Shown one piece after another: positions 34,710-45,488 of a DNA stretch of 64,000 nt. Source of the DNA: Pseudomonas asiatica. GTDB taxonomy: Bacteria; Pseudomonadota; Gammaproteobacteria; Pseudomonadales; Pseudomonadaceae. The DNA lies in NCBI RefSeq assembly GCF_040214835.1, contig NZ_CP157874.1, forward strand, positions 2,670,001 to 2,734,000. Direction: 5' to 3'. Position 1 is the first letter of the stretch. Every line of letters starts with the position of its first letter. The position numbers and the translations under genes are program-made. A model generated the notes under the pieces. It was not told the origin of the DNA. It did not search any database and worked only from the letters and a program-made list of their open reading frames with translations.

Positions 34710-35084
34710 TCAGCGCACAGGCGTTCGCTCCAGCACGGCGCGCGCCTGCGGGTCGAGGCTGTAGCATTTGTCGCTGCCCAGCTGGATGACGCCCTCGCTG
34801 CACAGCCGCTTGAGCACTTCGCGCACGCTGAGGAACGACAGCGGGATATCCAGCTGTTCCAGTTGCGCGTGCACGCCGCGCACGCCAATGCTGCGGCCAT
34901 TGCGGTCGGCGGCGTGCAAGGCATCGATGACCTTGAGGCGGATCAGGCTGGTACGCAGGCCGAAACTGCGCAACAGCTCGCGGATCTGTTCGTTGCCGAT
35001 GCGTTCGTCAGCAAAAACGTCCTGTTCCCTGGGCGCTTTGCCTGGGACGCGCCCAGCCTGGATCGAGGGTTGCGGGTTGTACAT
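34710..35084 (-). CDS. Fur-like winged-helix protein lacking the metal-binding half
   Basis: A 124-residue protein resembling the DNA-binding half of Fur/Zur regulators: I-R-E-L-L-R-S-F-G-L-R-T-S-L-I-R-L-K-V-I near residues 33-52 and S-V-R-E-V-L-K-R-L-C-S-E-G-V-I near residues 85-99. The C-terminal dimerisation domain with its His/Cys metal ligands is absent. AGGAG precedes the ATG. It may be a metal-independent regulator or a modulator of Fur targets; this is inference. Confidence 0.65.
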   Translation of the reverse strand: MYNPQPSIQAGRVPGKAPREQDVFADERIGNEQIRELLRSFGLRTSLIRLKVIDALHAADRNGRSIGVRGVHAQLEQLDIPLSFLSVREVLKRLCSEGVIQLGSDKCYSLDPQARAVLERTPVR

Positions 35085-35279
35085 GTGAATGCTCCTTTTC
35101 GTGGACGAACCCGAAATTTGGGTGCCTCACTTACTAGGACGAATGAGAACGGAAAAACTGCAGCCCACGCGCAAAAAAAAGCCTGGTTCTGTTCAAGACG
35201 TTCCATTGCCTGGTAATACGTAAAATTTTCATCTGGCCATTCGTCTGATCGGGATGACCCCCGAACCCGAGGAGTGCCC

Positions 35280-37595
35280 GTGTTTCCACTTTCCCGTCCC
35301 ATGACTTGCGCTGGCCTGGCTGCCGCCCTGGTAGCCTTCAGCGTCGGCGCAGCGCCGGTGCAGTCCGCCGCCGCCGATGCCAGTGCGCAGATTCGCCGAA
35401 CCAGTTACGGGGTGCCGCACATCGTGGCCAAGGACGAGCGCGGCCTGGGCTATGGCATCGGCTACGCCTACGCCCAGGACAACCTGTGTCTGCTGGCCAA
35501 TGAAGTGCTGACCGTGAGTGGCGAGCGCTCACGCTACTTCGGTGCCAAGGGCAAGACCCTGGAGCAGCGTGACAACCTGGCCAGCGATGTGTTCTTCGCC
35601 TGGCTCAACACGCCGGCGGCAGTCGAGGCGTTCTTGCAGGCGCAGCCAGCGCCAGTACAGGCGCTGCTGGCAGGTTATGCCAGCGGCTACAACCGGGCGC
35701 TGGCCGAGCGCCGCAGCCAGGGGTTGCCTGCCGAATGTGGCAACGGCGAGTGGCTGCGGCCGATCAGCAGCGAGGACCTGATCAAGCTGACCCGCCGGCT
35801 ACTCGCCGAAGGCGGTGTCGGGCAGTTCGTCGAAGCGCTGGCGGGGGCGCAACCGCCAACGCTGGCCAGCCAGCAGGCGCCGGCAGGGTTTGCCGCGGCG
35901 CTGGCCAGGCAGCAGCGTTTTGCCACGGAACGCGGTAGCAATGCGGTGGCCGTCGGGGCGAAACGTTCGGCCAATGGCCGCGGCCTGTTGCTGGCCAACC
36001 CGCACTTCCCGTGGATGGGGGGCATGCGCTTCTACCAGATGCAGGTGACCATTCCCGGCCAGCTCGATGTGATGGGGGCGGCATTGCCGGGCCTGCCGGT
36101 GGTCAACATCGGTTTCAACCAGCATCTGGCCTGGACGCACACCGTCGACACATCGAAGCACTTCACCCTGTACCGCCTGCAACTCGACCCCAAGGACCCG
36201 ACCCGCTACCTGCTTGATGGCAAGTCGCTGCCGCTGGCCCGGCAAACCGTCAGTGTTGCGGTCAAGGCCGAGGATGGCAGCCTGAGCCAGGTACAGCGCC
36301 AGGTCTACAGCTCGCAGTTCGGCCCGGTGGTGCAATGGCCGGGTCGCCTGGACTGGGATGCGCATGCCGCCTACAGCCTGCGCGACGCCAACCTCGAGAA
36401 CACTCGGGTGTTGCAGCAGTGGTACCAGATCAACCATGCCGACAGCCTGGCTACGTTGAAAGGCTCGGTGGAACAGCTGCAGGGTATACCCTGGGTCAAC
36501 ACGCTGGCGGTGGACCCGGCAGGCAAGGCCTTGTACCTGAACCAGTCAGTGGTGCCTTATGTGGATCAGCAACTGCTCAGTGCGTGCAGCAACCCGCAGG
36601 CACAAGGGCGCCTGGTGGTACTGGATGGCTCACGCAGCGCGTGCCAGTGGAAGGTCGATGCGCAGGCCGCGCAGCCGGGGATCTTCCCTGCGCGGCTGCT
36701 GCCGAGCCTGGAGCGCGAGGATTTCGTGCAGAACTCCAACGACCCGGCCTGGATGGCCAACCCGGCGCAACCGCTGACCGGTTACTCGCCGCTGGTCAGC
36801 CGCAGTGACCAGCCGCTGGGCATGCGTGGCCGCTTTGCCCTGCAACGCCTGCAGGGTACGACCCGCCTGGGCGTTGACGACCTGCAGCGCATGGTGACCG
36901 ATGACGAGGTCTACCTGGCCAGCCTGCTACTGCCTGACCTGCTGCAGTGGTGCAAGGGCGCCGATGCGGATGTACGGGCGGTATGCAGCAGCCTGGTGGC
37001 CTGGAATGGCAAGGCTGACCTGGACAGCGGCATTGGCCTGGTGCATTTCCAGAACCTGTTCGATGCCCTGGCCGAGCACCCGGAAAGCTGGCGGGTGGCC
37101 TTCGACCCGGCCGACCCGCAGCACACCCCGCGCGGGCTGGCGGTAGAGCAGGCGGCCGTGCGCAAGCTGCTGCACCAGGCCGCGCTGGCGTCGCTCAAGC
37201 AGGTGCGTGACAGCGGCATGGCAGGGGAGGCGCGCTGGGGGCAGGTGCAACAGGCGAGCGATGGCACGCCGGTGCCGGGTGGCCCGCAGGCGTTGGGCGT
37301 GTACAACGCGATCTACAGCGTGCCGCACGGGCAGGGCAAGCGGCTGGTGGTCAGTGGTACCAGCTACCTGCAACTGGTCAGCTTTACCGACAAGGGGCCG
37401 CAGGCCCGTGGGCTGTTGGCGTTTTCCCAGTCGAGTGAAGCGGCTTCGGTGCATGCCGGTGACCAGACCAAGGCGTTTGCGGCCGGGCAACTGGCGGTGA
37501 TTCCGTTTACCGAGGCGCAGATCAAGGCTGACCCGGAGTATCGGGAAGTGGTGATCAGTGAGCGGGACAAGGGGGCGGTGGTCAACCGGCCTTGA
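35280..37595 (+). CDS. pvdQ: Penicillin-acylase-family acyl-homoserine-lactone acylase (PvdQ-like)
   Basis: A 771-residue secreted Ntn-hydrolase precursor. It has a signal peptide, an alpha chain, a spacer and a beta chain that starts at the G-S-N-A-V-A-V-G motif, where Ser220 is the predicted autoprocessing nucleophile. PvdQ in P. aeruginosa deacylates the pyoverdine precursor and long-chain acyl-homoserine lactones in the periplasm. GTG at 35280 is preferred because AGGAG lies 5 nt upstream, whereas the GTG at 35274 overlaps that site. No siderophore genes are adjacent, so lactone or other acyl-amide degradation is equally likely. Confidence 0.85.
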   Translation: MFPLSRPMTCAGLAAALVAFSVGAAPVQSAAADASAQIRRTSYGVPHIVAKDERGLGYGIGYAYAQDNLCLLANEVLTVSGERSRYFGAKGKTLEQRDNLASDVFFAWLNTPAAVEAFLQAQPAPVQALLAGYASGYNRALAERRSQGLPAECGNGEWLRPISSEDLIKLTRRLLAEGGVGQFVEALAGAQPPTLASQQAPAGFAAALARQQRFATERGSNAVAVGAKRSANGRGLLLANPHFPWMGGMRFYQMQVTIPGQLDVMGAALPGLPVVNIGFNQHLAWTHTVDTSKHFTLYRLQLDPKDPTRYLLDGKSLPLARQTVSVAVKAEDGSLSQVQRQVYSSQFGPVVQWPGRLDWDAHAAYSLRDANLENTRVLQQWYQINHADSLATLKGSVEQLQGIPWVNTLAVDPAGKALYLNQSVVPYVDQQLLSACSNPQAQGRLVVLDGSRSACQWKVDAQAAQPGIFPARLLPSLEREDFVQNSNDPAWMANPAQPLTGYSPLVSRSDQPLGMRGRFALQRLQGTTRLGVDDLQRMVTDDEVYLASLLLPDLLQWCKGADADVRAVCSSLVAWNGKADLDSGIGLVHFQNLFDALAEHPESWRVAFDPADPQHTPRGLAVEQAAVRKLLHQAALASLKQVRDSGMAGEARWGQVQQASDGTPVPGGPQALGVYNAIYSVPHGQGKRLVVSGTSYLQLVSFTDKGPQARGLLAFSQSSEAASVHAGDQTKAFAAGQLAVIPFTEAQIKADPEYREVVISERDKGAVVNRP

Positions 37596-37612
37596 GGTAT
37601 AAGCCTGTGCCT

Positions 37613-37705
37613 GCCTCTTCGCGGGTAAACCCGCTCCCACAGGTACTGCACCAGGGCTGCAAGCGGCACGATACCTGTGGGAGCGGGTTTACCCGCGAAG
37701 AAGGC
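37613..37705. repeat. REP element pair
   Basis: GCCTCTTCGCGGGTAAACCC...CCACAGGTA and its inverted partner ending GCGAAGAAGGC, separated by about 30 bp. It lies between the convergent acylase and lpxH genes. Confidence 0.87.
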
Positions 37706-37716
37706 GACTCAGTCGG

Positions 37717-38439
37717 TCAGGAAAACTCGAACGGCGCCAGCTGAAACCCTTGCTCGTCAACCTGCAAGGCCCAGCCACGGCGGTCCCAGTCGCCCAGCAC
37801 GATACGCCGTGCCGGTTGCCCGTCGACCACCAGCTTGTGTATCGCCGGTCGATGGGTATGCCCATGCACCAAGGTGCGTACACCATGCGCCGCCATCACC
37901 TTCGGCACTTCCTCCGGGGTGACATCGACGATCTCGGTGGACTTCATCCGCGTTTGCGAGCGGCTTTCGCTGCGTAGCTTGCGTGCCAGCTTGTAGCGGG
38001 CCGACAGCGGCAGGTGCCGCAACACCCACAGGCTCAGCGGGTTGCGCAGCAAGCGGCGCATTTTCATGTAGGCCAGGTCGCGGGTGCACAGGGTATCGCC
38101 ATGCATCAGCAGCACCTGCTCACCACCCAGCTCGATCACGCTGGGGTCGTGCAGCAACGTGCAGCCCGCAGCGTCGCAGAAGGCCTGGCCAATCAGGAAA
38201 TCACGGTTGCCATGCATCAGGTAGATGGCCGTGCCGCTGTCGCTCAGCCGCCGCATGGCCTGGCAGACCGACTGCTGGAAGGGCGTCATGGCGTCGTCGC
38301 CGATCCAGGCTTCGAAGAAGTCGCCAAGGATGTACAACGCCTTGGCGTGGCGGGCACGGCCATCGAGCAGATCAAGAAACGCCCGGGTAATGTCCGGGCG
38401 TTCTTCTTGCAGGTGCAGATCGGAGATCAGCAGGATCAC
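37717..38439 (-). CDS. lpxH: UDP-2,3-diacylglucosamine diphosphatase
   Basis: A 240-residue metallophosphoesterase. Dimetal motifs are I-S-D-L-H-L near residue 5, G-D-F-F-E-A-W near residue 40, G-N-R-D-F near 80, and H-G-H-T-H-R-P near 195. It hydrolyses UDP-diacylglucosamine to lipid X in lipid A synthesis, at the inner membrane surface. Its ATG overlaps the ppiB stop by 4 bp. Confidence 0.93.
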   Translation of the reverse strand: MILLISDLHLQEERPDITRAFLDLLDGRARHAKALYILGDFFEAWIGDDAMTPFQQSVCQAMRRLSDSGTAIYLMHGNRDFLIGQAFCDAAGCTLLHDPSVIELGGEQVLLMHGDTLCTRDLAYMKMRRLLRNPLSLWVLRHLPLSARYKLARKLRSESRSQTRMKSTEIVDVTPEEVPKVMAAHGVRTLVHGHTHRPAIHKLVVDGQPARRIVLGDWDRRGWALQVDEQGFQLAPFEFS

Positions 38440-38936
38440 TCAACGATCTCGGCTTTCTCGATGACCACGTCGTCCTTCGGCACGTCCTGGTGGCCAGCCT
38501 TGGAGCCGGTGGCGACCTTTTCGATGGCGTCGACGATTTCACGGCCTTCGATCACTTCGCCGAATACCGCGTAGCCCCAACCCTGCACGTTCTTGCTGCT
38601 GTGGTTGAGGAAGTCGTTGTCGGACGAGTTGATGAAGAACTGCGCCGAGGCGGAGTGCGGCTCCATGGTACGGGCCATGGCAATGCTGTACTTCTTGTTC
38701 TTCAGGCCGTTGTCGGCTTCGTTCTGGATGCTGGCGCGGGTCTTCTTCTGGCTCATGCCAGGCTCGAAGCCGCCGCCCTGGATCATGAAGCCCTTGATCA
38801 CACGGTGGAACACGGTGCCATTGTAGTGGCCGTCCTTGACGTACTGAACGAAGTTTTCGGTAGTCAGCGGCGCTTTCTCGGCGTCCAGTTGCAGGACGAT
38901 GTCGCCGTGGTTGGTGCTCAGTTTGACTTTGGACAT
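38436..38936 (-). CDS. ppiB: Peptidyl-prolyl cis-trans isomerase B
   Basis: A 166-residue cytosolic cyclophilin. [13 protein letters not shown] near residues 43-55 and A-Q-F-F-I-N-S near 98 form the active site. The sequence is full length for PpiB. The ATG at 38936 gives M-S-K-V-K-L-S. It is divergent from glnS and coupled to lpxH downstream by an ATGA overlap. Confidence 0.94.
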   Translation of the reverse strand: MSKVKLSTNHGDIVLQLDAEKAPLTTENFVQYVKDGHYNGTVFHRVIKGFMIQGGGFEPGMSQKKTRASIQNEADNGLKNKKYSIAMARTMEPHSASAQFFINSSDNDFLNHSSKNVQGWGYAVFGEVIEGREIVDAIEKVATGSKAGHQDVPKDDVVIEKAEIVE

Positions 38937-39183
38937 GCTGAAACTCGCTCTTTCAAGGCAATCGGAATTAGGGTGCGCAGGGCGCGGGTTATCACCTGAC
39001 GCAGGATCAGGCGATCGCGACACATGGCGCGCACTGGCCATTTTGCCAGGCTGCGGCAAAAAGCCGTGATAAATCACGCCAGTTTGTCCGGGCCCGGCTG
39101 TCAGCAGCTTGACTGCTTCGGCTATGATAGGCCCTTTGATTCAATCGGCCTACCCAGGCCGGACACGTGCATTCAAGGATCCT

Positions 39184-40887
<1,704 letters not shown>

Positions 40888-40896
40888 GGAACCGCC

Positions 40897-42279
40897 GTGC
40901 TTACCATCTACAACACGCTGAGCAAAGCGAAGGAAACCTTCAAGCCGCTGGATGGCAACAAGGTGCGCATGTACGTGTGCGGCATGACCGTATACGACTA
41001 CTGCCACCTGGGCCATGGCCGCAGCATGGTGGCCTTCGACCTGGTCACCCGCTGGCTGCGCAAGAGCGGCTACGAGCTGACCTATGTACGCAACATCACC
41101 GACATCGATGACAAGATCATCAACCGGGCCAACGAGAACGGCGAAAGCTTCGACGCCCTGACCGCCCGCATGATCGACGCGATGCACGAAGACGAGCGCC
41201 GCCTGAACATCCTGCCGCCGGACCAGGAGCCGCGTGCCACCGACCATATCGCCGGCATGCACGCGATGATCCAGACTTTGATCGACAAGGGTTATGCCTA
41301 CGCACCGGGCAATGGCGACGTGTACTACCGCGTCGGCAAGTTCGTCGGTTACGGCAAGCTGTCGCGCAAGAAGATCGAAGACCTGCGCATCGGTGCCCGT
41401 ATCGAGGTCGACGAAGCCAAGCAGGACCCGCTGGACTTCGTGCTGTGGAAGGGCGTCAAGCCGGGCGAGCCGAGCTGGGAATCGCCATGGGGCCCGGGGC
41501 GTCCGGGCTGGCACATCGAGTGCTCGGTGATGTCCACCTGCTGCCTGGGTGAAAGCTTCGACATCCACGGTGGCGGCAGCGACCTGGAGTTCCCGCACCA
41601 CGAGAACGAGATTGCCCAGAGCGAGGCGGCCACCGGCAAGCAGTACGCCAACGCCTGGATGCACTGCGGCATGATCCGGATCAATGGCGAGAAGATGTCC
41701 AAGTCGTTGAACAACTTCTTCACCATCCGCGACGTGCTCGAGAAGTACCACCCTGAAGTGGTGCGCTACCTGCTGGTGGCCAGCCACTACCGCAGCGCGA
41801 TCAACTACTCGGAAGACAGCCTGCGCGATGCCAAGGGCGCACTGGAGCGCTTCTACCACGCCTTGCGCGGCTTGCCACGGGTGGCGGCCAAGGGTGGCGA
41901 AGAGTTTGTCGAGCGCTTCAGCGTGGCCATGAACGACGACTTCGGCACCCCCGAAGCCTGCGCCGTGCTGTTCGACCTGGTGCGCGAGATCAACCGCCTG
42001 CGCGACAGCGACCTTGAGGCCGCTGCCGGCCTGGCCGGTCGCCTGCGCGAGCTGGGTGATGTGCTGGGTGTGCTGCAGCTGGAAGCCGATGACTTCCTGC
42101 GTGCCGGTGCCGAAGGCAAGGTGGATGCCGCTGAGGTCGAGGGCTTGATCCAGGCGCGCCTGCAGGCCCGTGCGGACAAGAACTGGGCCGAGTCCGACCG
42201 CATTCGCGACCAGCTGACCGCCATGGGTGTGGTGCTGGAAGACAGCAAGGGTGGGACTACCTGGCGTCTGGCCGACTGA
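40897..42279 (+). CDS. cysS: Cysteinyl-tRNA synthetase
   Basis: A 460-residue class I synthetase. [14 protein letters not shown] is the HIGH-type motif near residues 29-42, and K-M-S-K-S-L-N-N is the second motif near residue 267. Zinc ligands include the Cys of Y-V-C-G-M and the H-H-E-N-E segment near 230. The start codon is GTG at 40897, with GAGGA upstream. It shares an operon with glnS. Confidence 0.96.
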   Translation: MLTIYNTLSKAKETFKPLDGNKVRMYVCGMTVYDYCHLGHGRSMVAFDLVTRWLRKSGYELTYVRNITDIDDKIINRANENGESFDALTARMIDAMHEDERRLNILPPDQEPRATDHIAGMHAMIQTLIDKGYAYAPGNGDVYYRVGKFVGYGKLSRKKIEDLRIGARIEVDEAKQDPLDFVLWKGVKPGEPSWESPWGPGRPGWHIECSVMSTCCLGESFDIHGGGSDLEFPHHENEIAQSEAATGKQYANAWMHCGMIRINGEKMSKSLNNFFTIRDVLEKYHPEVVRYLLVASHYRSAINYSEDSLRDAKGALERFYHALRGLPRVAAKGGEEFVERFSVAMNDDFGTPEACAVLFDLVREINRLRDSDLEAAAGLAGRLRELGDVLGVLQLEADDFLRAGAEGKVDAAEVEGLIQARLQARADKNWAESDRIRDQLTAMGVVLEDSKGGTTWRLAD

Positions 42280-42290
42280 TCGGTTTGAAG

Positions 42291-42410
42291 GGGGCTGCTC
42301 TGCAGCCCATCGCGACACAAGGCCGCTCCTACAGGAATAGCGTTGCATTCAATGCTTGCGTAATACCTGTAGGAGCGGCCTTGTGTCGCGATGGGCCGCA
42401 AAGCGGCCCC
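42291..42410. repeat. REP element pair (TAGGAGCGGCC subtype)
   Basis: GGGGCTGCTCTGCAGCCCAT with CGCGACACAAGGCCGCTCCT and a complementary copy ending 5 bp before the histidine kinase stop. It separates the convergent cysS and histidine kinase genes. Confidence 0.85.
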
Positions 42411-42414
42411 GTTT

Positions 42415-43806
42415 CTATTTGGCCAGCCCCGCAAGCGGGCAGTGCAACACCAACCTGGCCCCACCCAGCTCGCTTTCCCCCACCTCCAGCCCGAACCCAT
42501 GCAGGTCGACGATCGCCGCAACGATCGACAACCCCAGCCCGAACCCCGCATGGCGGTGGCCTTCATCGCTACGGTAGAAGCGCTTCAGCACTGCCGCCCG
42601 TTCCTCTTCCGGAATACCCGGCCCGCTGTCCTCGATGGCCAGGCGCAGGCCCTTGTCGTCCTGCGTCGCAGTAATCCGCACCAGCCCACCTTCGGGCGTG
42701 AACTTGATGCCGTTGCCCACCAGATTGGCCAGTGCCTCGAACAGCAGTTCGCGGTCACCATGCAACGCCGGCAATTCGGCTGGCTGCTGCAGTTCCAGGC
42801 GGATGCCGACGTCTTCGGCCAGCGGCAGGTAGAAGTCGTGCAACTCCACCAGCAGTTCGTGCGGGTCAAGCTGGACGAAACCGGCCCGCCGCTGGCGGTC
42901 TTCCAGTTCGCTGATGCGCAACAAACCGCGAAAACGCGCCATCAGGGTGTCGGTTTCGCCGATGGCCTGGTCCAGTGCCTCGGCCTGGGTGGAGTCGACG
43001 TCACTTTGCTGGCGAATGCGGTACAGCTGGGCGCGCAGGCGGGTGAGCGGGGTGCGCAGGTCGTGGGCGATGTTGTCGCACACGCCCTTGACCTCGTGCA
43101 TCAGCCGCTCGATGCGGTCGAGCATGGCGTTGACGATGGCCGCCAGCATGTCCAGCTCGTCACGCCGGGCCGACAGCGGCAGCCGGTGGGTTAGGTCACC
43201 GGCGACGATCAGCTCGGCCTGGGCCTGGATTGCGCGAATGCGCTTGAGCGGGCGGCGCCTGAGCAGGTACCAGCCGGCAAAGCCCGGTATCAGGGTCAGC
43301 GAGATCCCCCAGAGCAGGGCATGCAGGATGATCCGGGTGACCACGAACAGCGAGCCGTTGTCGCGCACCAGCACCAGCCAGCGGCCATCCTGCACCTTGA
43401 TCGCCACCGCGTCGCAGCTGTCACGCGGCATGTGCGGGTCGTCGGCGTCCAGGCAGCGCTTGAGTTCGTGAACCTTGCCGTCCAGCCCCAGCTCTGGCGG
43501 GATGGCGCGAATGCGCCCGCCGATCGGGTTGAGCTGGTTGTCGAACAGGCCGTAGGCGTCGAAGCTGCGCTCTTCGAAGGCCTGGCTGGCGACCAGGGCG
43601 TCGTCCAGCTGTTTGCCGCTCATGTGCGCGAACAGGTGCTGGCGCTGCAGCATCGAATGGCGGGTGAGTTTGTTCAGGTAGCTGGACACCTCGAAGTACA
43701 GCACCCCCATGAGGATGCTGCTCCAGGCCACGAACAGAAAGCTGTACAGCGCCAGCAGGCGGCTGGTCGAGGAGCTCCAGCCCTTAGACGGGTTCAGCAA
43801 TGGCAT
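42415..43806 (-). CDS. Two-component sensor histidine kinase
   Basis: A 463-residue membrane kinase. Two transmembrane segments (about residues 17-40 and 158-182) flank a periplasmic sensor domain of about 115 residues. A HAMP linker follows, then the phospho-acceptor His248 in I-A-H-D-L-R-T-P-L-T-R. The ATPase boxes N-L-V-G-N-G-I-K-F, D-S-G-P-G-I-P and G-F-G-L-G-L-S-I-V are intact. It overlaps the response regulator gene by 23 bp. The signal is unknown. Confidence 0.92.
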   Translation of the reverse strand: MPLLNPSKGWSSSTSRLLALYSFLFVAWSSILMGVLYFEVSSYLNKLTRHSMLQRQHLFAHMSGKQLDDALVASQAFEERSFDAYGLFDNQLNPIGGRIRAIPPELGLDGKVHELKRCLDADDPHMPRDSCDAVAIKVQDGRWLVLVRDNGSLFVVTRIILHALLWGISLTLIPGFAGWYLLRRRPLKRIRAIQAQAELIVAGDLTHRLPLSARRDELDMLAAIVNAMLDRIERLMHEVKGVCDNIAHDLRTPLTRLRAQLYRIRQQSDVDSTQAEALDQAIGETDTLMARFRGLLRISELEDRQRRAGFVQLDPHELLVELHDFYLPLAEDVGIRLELQQPAELPALHGDRELLFEALANLVGNGIKFTPEGGLVRITATQDDKGLRLAIEDSGPGIPEEERAAVLKRFYRSDEGHRHAGFGLGLSIVAAIVDLHGFGLEVGESELGGARLVLHCPLAGLAK

Positions 43807-44464
43807 AGCCGGAGCCCCGTACCGTACGGATCAGCGGCGACTGGCCGGGGGAGTCGATTTTCTTGCGCAGGCGGCCGATGTGCACGTCGATCAGGTTGGT
43901 GCCCGGGTCGAAGTGGTAGCCCCAGACTTCCTCGAAAATCATCATCCGCGTGATCACCTGGCCGCTATGGCGCATCAGGTACTCCAGCAACTTGTACTCG
44001 GTGGGCAGCAGGTTGAGGGTCTGTTCGCCACGGCGGGCTTCGTGGCTGATCAGGTCCAGTTGCAGGTCAGCGACCTGCAGGCGGGTCTGGGTCATGGGCA
44101 CGCTGTTGCGGCGCAGCAGCACTTCGACCCGCGCGGCCATCTCGTCGGAGGCGAACGGTTTGGTCAGGTAGTCGTCACCCCCGGCACGCAGGCCACGTAC
44201 CCGCTCGTCGACGTCGGAGAGGGCGCTGATCATCAGGATCGGCGTAGCGATCTTGAGGCTGCGCAGGGTGGTGACGATGGTCAGGCCATCGACCTCGGGC
44301 AGCATGCGGTCCAGGGTAATCAGGTCGTAGCCGCCGGCAATGGCCTTGGCCAGGCCTTCACGGCCATTGTCGGCCCAATCCACCTCAAGGCCGTGGCTGG
44401 TAAGTTCGGCGACGATTTCCTGGCCGGTGACGGCGTCGTCTTCGATGGTCAGTACGCGAGGCAT
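43784..44464 (-). CDS. OmpR/PhoB-type response regulator
   Basis: A 226-residue regulator. The receiver domain covers residues 1-120 with the acidic pair E-D-D near residue 8 and phospho-acceptor Asp52 in L-D-R-M-L-P, plus Lys in T-K-P-F near 103. The C-terminal winged helix ends V-R-G-S-G-Y. It is transcribed ahead of the kinase. The ATG at 44464 was preferred to an upstream in-frame ATG because the longer N-terminus does not match the receiver fold. Confidence 0.94.
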   Translation of the reverse strand: MPRVLTIEDDAVTGQEIVAELTSHGLEVDWADNGREGLAKAIAGGYDLITLDRMLPEVDGLTIVTTLRSLKIATPILMISALSDVDERVRGLRAGGDDYLTKPFASDEMAARVEVLLRRNSVPMTQTRLQVADLQLDLISHEARRGEQTLNLLPTEYKLLEYLMRHSGQVITRMMIFEEVWGYHFDPGTNLIDVHIGRLRKKIDSPGQSPLIRTVRGSGYAIAEPV

Positions 44465-44597
44465 GCTGGTTCCCGGGCATCTAATGGAGACTTGATTGTG
44501 CCAAAGAATAGCCAAACGGCGATTTAAGAAAAATTCATCTGGCCACCTGACCGGCTGACCGCCCCCTTGTAGGGCCGCGCAGGCCAGGGCAAAGCGC

Positions 44598-45293
44598 TCA
44601 GCGTGCGCCGATACCCTCGGCATGCATGATCTGCGCAATGATCGGCACCGGAGTCATCAGGTGCGAACGCATCATGGCGCTGGCGCGCTTGGCGTCCCGG
44701 GCCAGAATCACCTCGACCAACGCCGCATGCTCCTGGCGCTTGAGCTCCAGGGCCTGTTCGGAAAACACCGTCTGGGTCAGCCACAGGTGCCGGTAGCGCT
44801 CGGCCTGATCGAACAGATAGGTGCGCGCCTGCAGCAGGTGCTTGGAGCCGCAGCCTGAGGCAATGGCCGTGTGGAACGCCTTGTGCCGTTCGTCCCATAC
44901 ATCCAGGCGTTGCTCGCGGGTTTTCACTTCCACCACCTTGGCCAGGGTATGCGAGTGGGCCAGTACCGACGCCTCCCAGGCGTCGTCGCCACGTTCGATG
45001 GCCAGGGTGATGATCATCGCCTCCAGGTTGGCGCGGGCATCGTAGATGTCGTTCATCTCGTCCAGCGACATGGGCGCCACACGGTAGCCCTTCTGGCTGA
45101 TCGCGTTGACCAGGTGCTCGGCCACCAGCTGCGACAGTGCTTCGCGCAGCGGGCCCACGCCCAGGTCGTAGCGTTCCTTCAGGGTGCTCATCAGCAGCTT
45201 TTCTCCGGGCTTGAACACGCCGCGGATGATGTCCTTCTTGAGCCTCTCATACCCGCTGAATGCTGAGTTTTGTCGGGGGGCGAGCGCTTCCAA
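44598..45293 (-). CDS. csiR: FCD-type GntR regulator CsiR (glutarate repressor)
   Basis: A 231-residue repressor starting at TTG 45293, with GAGGAACAGGACC upstream. The winged helix covers residues 10-75 (L-K-E-R-Y-D-L-G-V-G-P-L-R-E-A-L-S-Q-L) and an FCD ligand domain follows. An upstream ATG at 45398 would add 35 residues overlapping the divergent promoter and its operator-like repeats, so it is unlikely. It faces csiD and by family knowledge represses it, with release by glutarate or 2-hydroxyglutarate. Confidence 0.88.
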   Translation of the reverse strand: MEALAPRQNSAFSGYERLKKDIIRGVFKPGEKLLMSTLKERYDLGVGPLREALSQLVAEHLVNAISQKGYRVAPMSLDEMNDIYDARANLEAMIITLAIERGDDAWEASVLAHSHTLAKVVEVKTREQRLDVWDERHKAFHTAIASGCGSKHLLQARTYLFDQAERYRHLWLTQTVFSEQALELKRQEHAALVEVILARDAKRASAMMRSHLMTPVPIIAQIMHAEGIGAR

Positions 45294-45355
45294 GGTCCTG
45301 TTCCTCAAACGGTTTTGTCGATCATACCGAAAGCGTTCGCTGGCGAAAAACAATG

Positions 45356-45374
45356 GACAAACACGCGTTTTGTC
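45356..45374. promoter_or_regulatory. Inverted repeat GACAAA-N7-TTTGTC upstream of csiD
   Basis: GACAAA (45356-45361) and TTTGTC (45369-45374) in the csiR-csiD intergenic region, 12 bp before a second palindrome. A further TTTTGTC occurs near 45313-45319. These may be additional CsiR half-sites. Confidence 0.4.
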
Positions 45375-45385
45375 TGTGAAAAATA

Positions 45386-45401
45386 AAAATGTAGACATTT
45401 T
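45386..45401. promoter_or_regulatory. Probable CsiR operator
   Basis: AAAATGTAGACATTTT is a perfect 16 bp palindrome between the divergent csiR and csiD genes. It contains ATGT-N5-TTTT, a pattern I recall being reported for E. coli CsiR sites. The csiD start is 88 bp downstream. Confidence 0.65.
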
Positions 45402-45488
45402 GCGTTTATGGCGATAATTTTAGCTCGCCCGCACTGATCCAGGTCATGACCGGACGGCGCCACTCACTTTCTCTGCCAGGACACTGCC

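Noticed and set aside
45294..45398. N-terminal extension of CsiR from ATG 45398
   Set aside because: It overlaps the divergent promoter and operator-like repeats, has no good ribosome-binding site and makes the protein longer than its family.
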